Positions 47,289 through 59,614 are shown, numbered from the stretch's first letter. The stretch: DNA of 64,000 nt from Mimachlamys varia (GCA_947623455.1 OX392538.1:32053001-32117000), one strand, 5' to 3'. Numbers and translations are program-made. The notes: generated from the letters alone by a model not told the origin.

Positions 47289-49242
47289 TTCTAACTAAGT
47301 GTTCTATGAAAGCAAATATCAATAAAATAGCAAATACGTGTTTAGAAAGTATGTATACAATTTCAAACGACATAAATCTCACTGAAAGAATCAGTCGAAC
47401 CAAGCACATACTTATATTGCAACATCAAAATATCCTGTCAAATCCGACACGAACCTGATAATGACGAAACCCTGTCTATAAAATCCCATATCTGAGTATT
47501 CCAATACTGTATCTGATACAACATAATACAATGTACTATTTTTCAGTTTCTAATTAAATTACCCAGTGAAACATTTGTATTTCGATTTACTGCTTAATAT
47601 GACAAACGTTGTATACGAAAATGTCGGATTAGACAGGTTTATTTTTATCTATAGAGTATCAGTCTAGTTTGTCTGTGTTCGCCTTCGGTTATATTTTTAG
47701 ATACGTCCACATTTAATTTTTGTCGGTAGAAGACTTAAATTAGGAGGATATAAAGCTGTACAACTGAATAATTAAACGTCACGTGACAAGCATATCACGT
47801 GTATCAATTATGCAAATTAGACTACCCACGAGAAAAATGACAGCTGTCTTCATTTATAATAGTATGTATTTAAATTGATCGCTCGTGTTTTAAACAGGAA
47901 ATACTTCTGTAAAACATTCAAACTCTTGAAAACACTAGATTACAAAATGTTAGGGAGTTAAGAAAAACATCCAAACAAAAACTATCCTCTTTTCGGAGTC
48001 GACAGCGGAAGCTCTGCAATCTTAGATCCAGGGACAGAATCAAGAGCGTACGTTGTCGGTCGCGTTCGATCCCCTGCTTTCGCTTCAGGCCCCGACAATT
48101 CCGCTTTCCCCGGCGATTTTGTTTACATTAACCGTATAATTGACACATCACCCGCGCGCCCCGACAAAGCCGGGTAACCGAAGAGGGGAGCCCAGGAGCG
48201 CCCTGATTATTCAGGCGCACCAGTTTAATTTGTCCTCCTTTCAAAAGGATGTATCGCTGGTTGGTTTTCAAAGACTCCCTAGTCAGTGTTTAGCCTCGGC
48301 AATTGTACCGTTTCTCCTTTCTACTCCCTACATGTAATCTTACAGCAAAATATCAGTTTCCGTTTTTTTGTGTTAATTATAAAGTTGATCGAATTAGTTA
48401 CAGAAACGGTCCAACCGCACGCTTTTCAAAGCAAAGCTTGCAAGGACGTTTGACAATAGTTTGGACAAAGACATATGAGCGATGAGAGTTTGTGACACGC
48501 GGTAATGGTGGGTTGACAGAGAACACCAAGTATTTCCATGGTACGTAATCGTAGATCTTTCTCGGTCAAAGTCTATAATTAAATATCGCTGTTTCTCTAA
48601 TAAGAGAGTGAATGTACGCAATTGGACATTTGTAGAAAACAGCGGATGAATGAGCAACTTTGGAAACGAGGTTGGGGGCGTGGCTAGACCTGCTGTTTGT
48701 AACTCTTACACAAAAGAGTTCGGAATCCGACGTTTTATTCAATCAGTACTTCTACGAGTTTTCTCTATTAAGATACATGAACTTGTCACTGAAACAACTA
48801 CAACGGTATCAATACGTGTCGACTTATGAATTAGATGAAAAGGGAGGGAGGGAAAATTCCAACTATCATAAATAATTTAGCTGATTTTTCTAAACAATAC
48901 TTTCAATGTAAGTATTAAGGCGACCTCAAATTTTAGCGCATAACTAAATTCAATCTGATTAAAATACAGATCCTCACTAATACTATCGTGTGTAGTACTA
49001 CATTTCAACAGATCTTTGCAATGAATTTGGCGCACTCACAACTTTTGCTGTAAAAGTATTGTATTGTATAGAAACTGCTATCAGAGCAATCATAATTTGG
49101 TGTAATGACTTCACTGTGAAAACCTCCAAAATATTACAACCGCTAAATTATGAAGGTTTACAGTATCTAAAATCTTTATTAGAGTGTCTCGTAAATTTTC
49201 AGTTTAAAGAGTATCGATTCTGCTCTTGCATTGTGCGTGCTT
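47289..49242. other. No gene recognised
   Basis: 48000-48200 is CpG-richer (GTCGGTCGCGTTCGATCCCC), with overlapping short frames on both strands to 48875. None resembles a known protein. Confidence 0.45.
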
Positions 49243-49482
49243 TGAGTGGTCGGTTGGTGCAGTGGATAGCGCACGTGCCTTTCACTAAGGCGGTCGGGGT
49301 TCGATTCCCCGACTGGACGTGAAAATATATGGGATCACCTGCCCGACCACGTGGGTTTTCTCCGGGTACTCCGGTTTGCTCCCACAATAAGACCCCTCGC
49401 AAGCTAACATCCGGGCCAACAAGAGTGATTAATATAAGTTGGATAACTTGTTTCATAATTGTTGTAAAATAAATAAAGGTTA
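49243..49482 (+). mobile_element. SINE family B, best-preserved copy
   Basis: The head reads GTTGGTGCAGTGGATAGCGC with a B box GGGGTTCGATTCCCC. The body has the conserved TCTCCGGGTACTCCGG core and the tail CCGGGCCAACAAGAGTG then an A/T-rich end. From memory, the core resembles the Meta-domain described for metazoan 'MetaSINEs'. Related copies lie at 6841 (minus), 28820 (minus) and 63738 (plus). Confidence 0.85.
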
Positions 49483-49947
49483 TGTTTTATGGGTGCCTTA
49501 CCAGAAATATTACGCGTACCAGCTTATCTGCTTTGTAAGGAGAATGCAAGCCACGCCTCATCTACTGTTTCAAAGTTTGTTCTGAGTATTGTCCAGTTTG
49601 AAGAATCTTCTTTACCAAGAAACAACTTACAAAGTTTGCCTTAATAGACCTGGAAGAAACATTTAGAATGACTTCAAGGCTCTTATTTGTAATCCTAATT
49701 AGACTACTACACCTAGTCTTATATCGTTGATGACAAATACTCTGTCGTACCTGATTTGGGGAGGGGGTTGGGGCGCATGTTTTGTTCATGTTCCGGCTTT
49801 GTAATAACAGAGTTCCGACATAAATGTGGTTGTCGCTGTAATATATTTAATTCTTACGTGTTGGTGGTGTGGTCCCAGTGAATTGAAATTGTCGTATATT
49901 TTCTCAAACAAGGTGTGTGAACGGAATTGTATTACGCTTTATTTTAT

Positions 49948-51420
49948 TGTGTGTTGACGCTTTGGTATATTTTCTTTTTGATGAGTTCGAACTTTGGTAT
50001 ATTTAGATCTTTCCCTTGTGCGTTGACGCTGTGGTATACATTGTCTGTGTGTGTTGACGCTGTGGTATATATTGTCTGTGTGTGTTGACGCTGTGGTATA
50101 TTTTGTCCTTGTGTGTTGACGCTGTGGTATATATTGTCTGTGTGTGTTGACGCTGTGGTATATATTGTCTGTGTGTGTTGACGCTGTGGTATATATTGTC
50201 TGTGTGTGTTGACGCTGTGGTATATATTGTCTGTGTGTGTTGATGCTGTGGTATATTTTGTCTGTGTGTGTTTACGCTGTGGTATATATTGTCTGTGTGT
50301 GTTGACGCTGTGGTATATTTGTCTGTGTGTGTTGACGCTGTGGTATATATTGTCTGTGTGTGTTGATGCTGTGGTATATTTTGTCTGTGTGTGTTTACGC
50401 TGTGGTATATATTGTCTGTGTGTGTTGACGCTGTGGTATATTTGTCTGTGTGTGTTTACGCTGTGGTATATATTGTCTGTGTGTGTTGACGCTGTGGTAT
50501 ATATTGTCTGTGTGTGTTGATGCTGTGGTATATTTTGTCTGTGTGTGTTTACGCTGTGGTATATATTGTCTGTGTGTGTTGACGCTGTGGTATATTTGTC
50601 TGTGTGTGTTTACGCTGTGGTATATATTGTCTGTGTGTGTTGACGCTGTGGTATATATTGTCTGTGTGTGTTGATGCTGTGGTATATTTTGTCCTTGTGT
50701 GTTGACGCTGTGGTATATTTTGTCCTTGTGTGTTGACGCTGTGGTATATATTGTCTGTGTGTGTTGACGCTGTGGTATATTTGTCTGTGTGTGTTGACGC
50801 TGTGGTATATATTTGTCTGTGTGTGTTGACGCTGTGGTATATTTGTCTGTGTGTGTTGACGCTGTGGTATATATTGTCTGTGTGTGTTGATGCTGTGGTA
50901 TATTTTGTCCTTGTGTGTTGACGCTGTGGTATACATTGTCTGTGTGTGTTGACGCTGTGGTATATATTGTCTGTGTGTGTTGACGCTGTGGTATATATTG
51001 TCTGTGTGTGTTGACGCTGTGGTATATATTGTCTGTGTGTGTTGATGCTGTGGTATATTTTGTCCTTGTGTGTTGACGCTGTGGTATATTTTGTCCTTGT
51101 GTGTTGACGCTGTGGTATATATTGTCCTTGTGTGTTGACGCTGTGCTATATTTGTCTGTGTGTTGACGCTGTGGTATATATTGTCTGTGTGTGTTGATGC
51201 TGTGGTATATTTTGTCCTTGTGTGTTGACGCTGTGGTATATATTGTCTGTGTGTGTTGACGCTGTGGTATATATTGTCTGTGTGTGTTGACGCTGTGCTA
51301 TATTTGTCTGTGTGTGTTGACGCTGTGGTATATATTGTCTGTGTGTGTTGATGCTGTGGTATATTTTGTCCTTGTGTGTTGACGCTGTGGTATATTTTGT
51401 CCTTGTGAGTTGACACTGAC
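49948..51420 (+). repeat. Minisatellite, 31-bp unit, about 46 units, with ~154-bp higher-order period
   Basis: The unit is GTTGACGCTGTGGTATATAT plus TGTCTGTGTGT. A GATG variant of GACG appears at 50241, 50364, 50518, 50672, 50888, 51043, 51195 and 51349, mostly 152-155 bases apart, i.e. five units. The first units at 49951-50030 are irregular. The 302-codon minus-strand frame is produced by the repeat. Confidence 0.93.
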
Positions 51421-52070
51421 AAATTAACTCTGTATGCTAAAGCTGTTAAGTTATATGAAAATTCTGAGACTCGGCTGTGAACAAAGTGGCGTTCGTTTTT
51501 CTGACGAAGATGAGTCATCTATGTAGCCGTATACAACAAGACGGAAAATAACCATCAATAATTATGTCTTAAATTGGCTGCATTCATGTCACAAGTACAA
51601 GTTTAAGAATCTTTGTTTAGCCTTATCATGCTATCAAATATTGATAAGAGACCGTTTCATTTCTGAGATTTTTAAAAGATAGGGTTAAAATTGGTGAGAT
51701 ACGGTTTTTCTTATCTCAAGTAGATTTAGAAAATGTTCCACTGCCTGCATGGAGATACCTAGTCTATAGATGGTTAGAGGCGGGCAATTTTATGGAATAT
51801 ATATTTTATATTATTAATTAACATTTTTGCTTTGAATATTGCATTAAAACTTTAAGTTGCATGATTAAACAAACGATATAGGCATTTTAACGTGAATGAT
51901 CTAAACAATTTATTTTCGCTCATATTAAAATTTTCAAAGAAACAAAAATGGTTAACAAATTGTATAAAGGTAAAACCCGTACATACATAATACACGAATA
52001 TCGGTCCGTTATCAATCTCGTTTGTGCCTTGCTAAGCGATATGCGAAAAAAATCAATTTCCATACACATG

Positions 52071-52288
52071 GGTTAGGTTGGTTTGGTTAATATAGTTTTA
52101 CATCCTATTTACAGCCAGAGTCATTTAAGGACGTTTTGAGGTGATAGGAAGCCGGTTACCCGAAGAAAAAACTCCGACCTACGGCCAGTACCTGGCAACT
52201 GCCCACGTGGGATTCGAATTCACAACCCAGAGGTGAAGGGCTAGTGGTAGAATATCGGAACACCTTAACCACCCGGCCATCGCGGCCC
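52071..52288 (-). mobile_element. SINE family A, near full length
   Basis: On the minus strand the head GGCCGCGATGGCCGGGTGG, B box, CACGTGGGCAGTTGCCAGG and tail ACTCTGGCTGTAAATAGGA are readable. A small deletion affects the core. A further tail-only fragment lies at about 52350-52400. Confidence 0.82.
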
Positions 52289-53078
52289 TCAAAATACATG
52301 AACATTGTTGAAAATAATTATAATGACTACTAGTGTCTAAAGGATTGGGTCGGTTTTTGTTTAACGTCTTATCAACATTTAAGGTATTAAAAGGACATGC
52401 CTTCATGTTGGTTGCCTATATGTAAGTATGCATGTATATTGGATACAGGGTATGTTGGTGTATTTGCCTCCTTGTGATAGCTCGAATGTGCTATCTCACC
52501 GAAATATCAAATCAATGTACATTACTGTGACGTCACATTTTATTCATCCAGTAACATTAATCAGTTTGGATATTACATTATATATATCAAAATGTTACAT
52601 GCTTCCAGTTCACTTCATTTGCACGAGGTTCGCTTCCCTTCATCAGCCAATGCAAGCATTCAGCGAGTTTTGTGTATAAATAAAAAAACATTCAACATTT
52701 AAACTTAACCCACTATAGATAATTTCACTTTTAACCTTGAATTGTTACCTTGACCTTTGACCGATATTTCTTGACCTTTGATTAAATGTAATTCCAAGGC
52801 ATAAACAGCACTCTGTCTATATATAGACGAATCTATAGAGATATTTCATAAAATAACGGGGGTAGCAAAAGTTGTCGGACAGTCGGACAACCCAATTACA
52901 ATACATCACGTAAAGACAGATACATAATTGATTTCAGGCATTCTCGTACATGCTGGAAATTGATATCATTAGACAGACTGTTAAAGAGATCACGGAAACA
53001 TAAAATTCGCTAAATTACGTAATCTGCAAGTACTGCACGAGATGTACTGTCATAGATCAAGGAAAGCCCGCCATTTTA

Positions 53079-53163
53079 TTCATTCACCCCCTGGAGATTC
53101 ATTTGAACTCCGCCAATTCAAATATTGGAAGAGTTCATTGTGATGTTTTAGGGGTGACGGAGA
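53079..53163. mobile_element. Hairpin MITE family E, copy 4
   Basis: TTCATTCACCCCCTGGAG and TTTTAGGGGTGACGGAG form the arms. The centre CCAATTCAAATATTGGAAGA is itself palindromic. Confidence 0.72.
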
Positions 53164-54030
53164 TAAAGACGATAGAGCGCCGTACCAAAAAAAAAAAACT
53201 TTGTGTAATAAAGGAATAATCTTTCATCGGGAAGAAATAACAAATTTACATAAACATCTGTCTTCTCCTCGTCTCCGTTCTTTGTAGACAGTCATCGCAA
53301 AACAAAGGCGATCGCGACAATTACTGACATTTAACAGAAATTATCTTAGAATGTTTCGATAAACGATGATCAAAGACCAGACAAGAGCATTTGTCAGAAA
53401 GCATGCCGATCAGATAATTGCCGAGGAGATTCTAGGTTACCCCTGCCTGGCTCTTAAAAATATAGCTTTTGTATTTTCATAAAACGCGAAAATTATTCAA
53501 ATTTTCTTAATTCTTCACAGACGCATGTGATTGAAATCAAAATTAATCAGAACAAGAACAGAACGATTGTACAGAGGGAAAATTGTGTTTTTGCAAAAAA
53601 AAAAACTTTGTTGAATCATCCGATCAAGACCAGCTTGCGTCGTGTTCGCGTCCTTTGACGCCTTAATACCGCTGATTTTGAATCGAGGGAGACGGTCAAA
53701 AAAAAAAAAGGAACGTCGATCTAGATTTAAGATTGTGCGGTGAAATAATAATATTTTACTAATCCATAAAAAAATACGACCCAGGAACAGAGTACCAATG
53801 TTCTTTTCACTGACAATTAATTTTGCTATCGGCTATTTAAAATACAGACTAATACGAAGTATAATTGTGTGTTGTAGGTTTTGAAAATACATAAGGATTG
53901 AAAGTCATTTTTTTTTAACTTTCATAGTACTACGAAAGGTCAGCCGTTACATCTATATAATACGTCTTGAGAACCACTGCTTTTATACTTTTATGGAAAT
54001 CATTTCTGCTGGTAATGTTCATAAAGTGGG
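53164..54030. other. Unassigned AT-rich sequence
   Basis: Contains several short A runs and no frame or repeat that I can name. Confidence 0.5.
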
Positions 54031-54405
54031 TTAAAGGCCCAATATACGTAACTTTAGAAAATTGTTCCTAATTCTGAGAGAAAATCTAGTTGATAATCAT
54101 GCAAAAATAAGCCTAAAACGAAGTAAACCTGAGCGGTAACTAACAAGAAACTCTTGACAGAAAAACCCAAAGAATTGAAAATAATTCAGGTGGGGTCCAC
54201 TTCAACAACAAGCCGTAGTCAGAAGACAGTTCAAAATGGAAGCATGTTTACAAATACCGAGTTTCAACTGCTGCTGTACCGGCAACCGCGTGAAAAAGAA
54301 CTCATTTTGAATATTCCTGATATCATTTAATCTTAACTTAATCTATAAATATAAAAAGTTATTAGGCTTGATTTTCGCTTCAAGTTTTGTATATTGGGCC
54401 TTTAA
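54031..54405 (+). mobile_element. TTAA-flanked MITE (family D), copy 2
   Basis: TTAAAGGCCCAATATACGTA opens it and GTATATTGGGCCTTTAA closes it. The interior has CGAAGTAAACCTGAGCGGTA and ACTAACAAGAAACTCTTGAC, the reverse complement of copy 1. Confidence 0.82.
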
Positions 54406-54584
54406 CGTTTCAGCGCAAATATAAATATATTTACACGAATCCCGCGTTCAGTTCGTATTAATAAGTCATGGCAAATTTTCATACAGCAAAACGTGTTTGG
54501 TGTTCTGACCAATGATCTTGATACTGATTTTGACATTAATCAAATACTCACAGTAAACGTACATATTTTAGCTTTTCTCGTTTT

Positions 54585-54927
54585 AGATGCAAGTGAGATC
54601 TATGAGCAAGTTTTATGGTCGATATCTTTGTCTTATTGTCTTTTTTTATGCTAATTAGTGTGCTTACTTGTTGTGATTAAGATTGATGACTCAGCTCTCA
54701 ATTTTGAGAATTTGATGTTTACTTTGACGTGACAAAGATTTACATGGTGGGTGTCGTCGATGAAGCAGAAGACGCTTACTCTTCCGGGACACCTGATCTT
54801 AGTACTTGTACTTTTACAAGGGTCTCCATGTTAACCTTTCCTTTGTTCATATTTTGACTCCAATTTAATCGATTTTGAGTAAGGATTATGGTTTTGTTTA
54901 CGATTTGGTATTCTCTGAATTTAAACA
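54585..54927 (-). repeat. Family C, long copy
   Basis: It spans from the distal part (GCTAATTAGTGTGCTTACTT, TTGTGATTAAGATTGATGAC) through ATTTACATGGTGGGTGTCGT and GCAGAAGACGCTTACTCTTC to the terminal GATTATGGTTTTGTTTACGA. Confidence 0.82.
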
Positions 54928-55245
54928 ATTTTTGCCCTGAAAGCATTTCCGCTTAATTATGATCGCGTAAATAACAGTTTCTGTATATCGTTTTCTACGA
55001 CATGTATACTTGGCGCACTAATTCATAACTGCACTTGTTTGTTCAAATTCGGTCATCCACTTAATTTGGTGTGCGCCAAAATAATTACACAGAGCGAACG
55101 TTTCTCCGATGGCTTGTAGGTTTTCAAAACGCAAGGTACTTGCGTTGATTTTATAAGTCAAAACTTCTCACAACCAAACGTATTTTTTTCTAACAATTCG
55201 AAGTGTGCGTTACCTTAACAAATAAATGTACAATAAAAGATACTT

Positions 55246-55635
55246 TTAAAGGCCCAATATTTGTAACTTCGGGAATTTTTTCGTGGTTCTGAAAAATTCT
55301 GAAAAAAATCCAGTTGATAAACATGTAAAATGACCCTAAAACGAAGTAAACCTGAGCGGTAACTAACAAGAAACTCTTGACAGAAAAATCCAAAAAATTG
55401 AAAAAAATTCAGGTGGGGCCTACTTCAACAACAAGCCGAAGTTAGGAGACCGTTCAAAATAGATGCGTGTTTACAAATACCGAGTTTCAACTGCTGCTGT
55501 ACCGTAACTGCGTAAGAATTCATCTTGAATATTACTGATATCAGTTCATCTTAACTAAATATATTAATATAATACGTTATTTGGCTTGATTTTCGCTTAA
55601 AGTTTTACCGAAAGTTACGTATATTGGGCCTTTAA
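55246..55635 (+). mobile_element. TTAA-flanked MITE (family D), copy 3
   Basis: Same orientation and interior as copy 2, only ~840 bases downstream. Left end TTAAAGGCCCAATATTTG, right end TTACGTATATTGGGCCTTTAA-like. The 67-residue minus-strand frames over its edges are incidental. Confidence 0.82.
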
Positions 55636-56159
55636 TGAAACTCCTACTTGGAACATGCCGTCTGTATTGCTTCAACCACGGACGTATATACGTCCCTGCT
55701 TCAACTGTCAGTGGTACATGTATGTCCAACACTGTTAAAAGATCCAATGTGAGAGATGAAATAGCGTTATGCTCTTGCAAGTGTTAAGATTTACGATTAA
55801 TGATTTATCAAGCGGCAAATTGTACGGCGACAGTTGTCCAAGATTTGTGCTGGATTACGACCCTAAGGGATATAGAGTCGGCCATCGTAAATACTTCATA
55901 TACAGGTTCATGATCTTCCGGTAGCATACAGCACGGTGTATATAAAGGGTGTTTACTCACCCTAGCGTTAAATTGAAGTCAAAATCTCCCAAACTTTGCC
56001 CTAGATTTTCACGAAAACTGCTAAGTTTTTTTTGTGTGTATATTGTAGGAAATATCGGTATGATAATACTGGGAAGTTCAACATTATTGAGTCCTGTCCA
56101 AAAACAAATATGGGGGAGGCCTTCATCTTAGAGCAAAATCAAACGTACAAATGGTTGCG

Positions 56160-56383
56160 TTGTATGTCCCATCAACAGCTATGATCAGTTAAGGATGTGC
56201 CAGGTTTAATTGATGGAGGAAAGCCGAAGTAGGAGGGGGGGGGGGGGGGGGGTGGAAAAAACAACTGACGAACGGCCAGTACCTAGCGATTGTCTCACGT
56301 AGGCATCGAACCCCGATCCGGAGGTGGATTCGCTAGTGGTAGCAGAATGTCAGACACATTCATTACTTGTTCAACATGGCCCA
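56160..56383 (-). mobile_element. SINE family A copy with an 18-base G run
   Basis: The tail (plus strand CCATCAACAGCTATGATC), GGAGGAAAGCCG, a run of 18 G at 56235-56252, the B-box area ATCGAACCCCGATCC and the head with GTGGTAGCAGAATGTCAGAC are visible. It is fairly diverged. Confidence 0.75.
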
Positions 56384-56633
56384 AATGTCTTCTAAGTGCA
56401 ATAACATCCAATTAAACAACAGGACACATAGAAAATATGATGTTCTCTCTCTTTTATTATCTGTAGCAATTTCTGTTCATACACAGACTGTTTCATCCAT
56501 GACATCATGGAATTGAAAATCTTATTTGGTAACAAATTACACTAGAGCAAAAATTATCATTTTGTGACCAAAAGTTAGATTTGATAACTACAGTGTTGCT
56601 TTTTACTGGCATTGTCAAGAGATAATTATTGAT

Positions 56634-56792
56634 GAAATATGACTATCATGTATATTTGGTTGAAAGAAACGATTTCTCCTAATATCACACCTCATACAGT
56701 GATATTATTAGGAATATGACTATCATATATGTGGTAGAACGACATATTTCTCTTAATATCACACCCCATACAGTGATATTAACAGGAATATG
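56634..56792 (+). repeat. Two ~80-bp tandem units
   Basis: ATATGACTATCAT, TTTCTCCTAATATCACACC and CATACAGTGATATTA recur once, ~79 bases apart. Confidence 0.7.
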
Positions 56793-58109
56793 ACATAAAG
56801 TAACATTATATTAAGTGTTAAGTACTGTTAATGTACTACTTAAACACAACACTTACATTGTAATTTCATGTTCCAGCAAAGTAAATAAATACTCATTTAA
56901 TAAATCAGAGAAGAGGGTCCAGTATGAATTTGTACATAATCCATTCAATGTGTTTAATCAAAATATGTTTGAATGAGAGAAGAAATATTGGAAGGAGTCA
57001 GCAACTAAAAAAGTCAATGATACAAAGCTGGAGTGATTTGTGAGGCTGCAGGTAACTATCCCAGGGAGGGGCTGGAGGAGGGGGTTATTAGGCTAACAAC
57101 ACACATTTATTTGTATCCATATTCAAGATAGATAGGCCAAGAAATAATCAGATACTGATTATCATTATCTATTATTATTAATCTTGATCCAGATTTGGAG
57201 GGGGGGGGGGGTGCCTGTCCAATATTATATAAATACCTATCAGAAACAGACAGGGGCACATATGGAGGGGGGTGGGGGGGTGGGGGTGCTAATTACTAAT
57301 TATGATGAATGGATGTCCAAAATACATATCTTTGACTCCTGCCCTATATACCAGTTATAACAGTATAGCATTTTAAATGCAGTTTCAGACACATTTATGG
57401 TATATCTATAGCTCATTCATTCCATTAAATGGACATAAATCAAAATTTATTTTCAAACCCAGTCTCATCAATAGGATCACTATCATGTTAATTCAGGGAG
57501 CAGGGGTAGGGTTTCTAGGCCCAGTTGTTCAAAAGATGATTAGCTTAATCAGTGATTAGTGCAAATTTTAATTCTCATGTAACTTTAAAACCAAAACATT
57601 GAATTAGTTACAACATTCATGATATAAAAAATATCTAGTACAGTCAATTGACATGCAGGATAAAAAATGTTGTTAAATAGTGATTAAGCTATTTATCTTT
57701 TGAATAACTGGGTCCTTGTGTACATTGCACTTTCAACATGTAAATAAAATCCAGCTGTATAAGGTGAGTAGAAAATCTCAGCAACTCTGTTTTAATTGTG
57801 TCTCCAACAGCAAAGAGTTTGAAGACATTTATCAACCTTTTCATTGGAAAAGTTCAATTTCTTGAACTCCCTGGGCCCTTATTGGGTCAACTAAGGTAGT
57901 GGTTTTGATTTGTGTTGGTTGAGAATCATTTCAATAGATTTGGTAAAGTTTGATTACTTGTAATTTTTTATACTTCATGAAAATTTCATTTGCACAATAC
58001 ATTTTGATCAGAAAAAAAACTTCATTTATCAAATTGAAATTTACTAAATGAATTTAACAGATTACATTATCTAAATGCACTTTAAACAATCAAATGATGA
58101 AACTAATTT
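56793..58109. other. Unassigned AT-rich sequence around MITE O
   Basis: Two G-rich stretches (57200-57211 and 57265-57297) are simple repeats. No coding signal. Could belong to a long transcript from the minus-strand gene, but this is not shown. Confidence 0.4.
57517..57715. mobile_element. MITE with ~40-bp terminal inverted repeats (family O)
   Basis: GGCCCAGTTGTTCAAAAGAT and GATTAGCTTAATCAGTGATT at the left pair with AGTGATTAAGCTATTTATCT and TTTTGAATAACTGGGTCC at the right. The interior is AT-rich and non-coding. Confidence 0.82.
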
Positions 58110-58196
58110 AACTCTTTCACCACTGAAGTCAAATTTGAACTCTTCCAATTCAAAGGCTGGAATAGTTCATTTTGACATTTCAGGGGTGAGAAAGTT
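58110..58196. mobile_element. Hairpin MITE family E, copy 5
   Basis: AACTCTTTCACCACTGAAG and ATTTCAGGGGTGAGAAAGTT form the arms. The centre reads CTTCCAATTCAAAGGCTGGA. Confidence 0.75.
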
Positions 58197-58668
58197 GAAA
58201 ATAAAGGGAGATAATACATTCTATCTGCAGGTCAATAAAATACAATAACCAACATTCTAAAATCTCTCTTCCATACATTTTACTAAACTATAAATAATTA
58301 ACACATATTTCATCTATTTCATGTAATCATCATTTGATGAGACACATACAATTAAATTGCATTTCATTTGTACAATCTCTATTTACAAATTGATTTTAAT
58401 CAAAATATACATGATTTCAAATACATGAGTTATAAATAATCACAGAGAATTTATCACATTTTGGAAGGTTCCACTTCAGACTTTTCAAAAGGCCAGTCCA
58501 TTTGACATGAAAGCTTGGGAAAACAGGTCATGCAGCAATATAGAATTAAACTGTTTTCCAATGTCAAAAAAAATACAAAAATAAGAAACATAACATCGAT
58601 AAAATCGCACATAATTATTGCATAAATACTTCTGCCCTGTAAAGAACTTGGTATGGTGTCGTCTGCTC

Positions 58669-58754
58669 AACTCATCCGACCCTAAAAACCATAATGAACT
58701 GTTCTTACCATTGAATTGGAAGAGTTGTAATGATTCTTCAGGGGGTGATTGAGT
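58669..58754. mobile_element. Hairpin MITE family E, copy 6
   Basis: AACTCATCCGACCCTAAAAA at the left, TTCAGGGGGTGATTGAGT at the right, centre ACCATTGAATTGGAAGAG. Confidence 0.72.
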
Positions 58755-58850
58755 GAACATCTGTCTCGAGATTTTACCTATGCAGGTAGTTTCAAGAAAA
58801 AACAAAACCTGTCTAATCTGACTCCATTAATGCTACAATATTGGTTTGTT

Positions 58851-59064
58851 TTATTTTTGTTTAACGTCCTATTAACAGCCAGGGTCATTTAAGGACATGC
58901 CAGGTTTTGGAGGTGGAGGAAAGCCGGTGTACCTTGAGAAGAACAATCAACCTATGGTCATTAGGTGGCAACTGCCCAATGTGGGTTTTGAACTTTCAAC
59001 CCAAAGGTGGAGGGCTAGCGATAGAATGTTGGGACACCTTAACCACTCCGCCACCATGGCACCA
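58851..59064 (-). mobile_element. SINE family A, full-length diverged copy
   Basis: The tail reads ACGTCCTATTAACAGCCAGG on the plus strand. The body, CACATTGGGCAGTTGCCACC-like spacer and head (GGTGGCGGAGTGGTTAAGG on the minus strand) are all present. It lies within the AT-rich region downstream of the RG-rich gene. Confidence 0.82.
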
Positions 59065-59614
59065 AATGGTCAGATAGACAGGGTGTTGGGATTAACAGGT
59101 ATTTTATGGTAAATTTCATCAGAAATATAAGTTTTCTTTTAATGAAAAAATAATCAAAAATCTTAAAGGCAACAAAACACTTTCAAATAAAAATGCTTTA
59201 AAAATTGTCCTATTGAATGTTAAGGTAATTAATTAAAACAATGAAATTATTTTACAATGCAAGAATATCTTTTTTTTTTCATTTGAATACGATCTGAATT
59301 TTCTGTACCCCTTGTTTATAAAAAAGATAAAATCATGGAAAAAGTAAACAAAGGTTTCATATCAAAATTAAAATATGAATTAAAAACCTAACAGATCCTA
59401 TCATAAGTCACTGTAAATGTGTTTTCAAAAAATAAATGTAAGAATTTTAAAAAGAGCATGATCTATTGCTGTATAATTTCTATACCCTTGCCGACAAATT
59501 GCCCGAGTCAAATATCAATTTTAATTAAGTAATCATGAGGAAGAAACTTATTTTATAGTTATTTTTTATAAACAATATGTCATGAGCCGCATTGGCTGCA
59601 AAATAGTCTTTCTT

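Noticed and set aside
50610..51518. 302-codon minus-strand frame with His/Thr/Gln-rich repeats
   Set aside because: It is the 31-bp minisatellite read through. As 31 is not a multiple of three, the translation cycles through all three frames of the same repeat.
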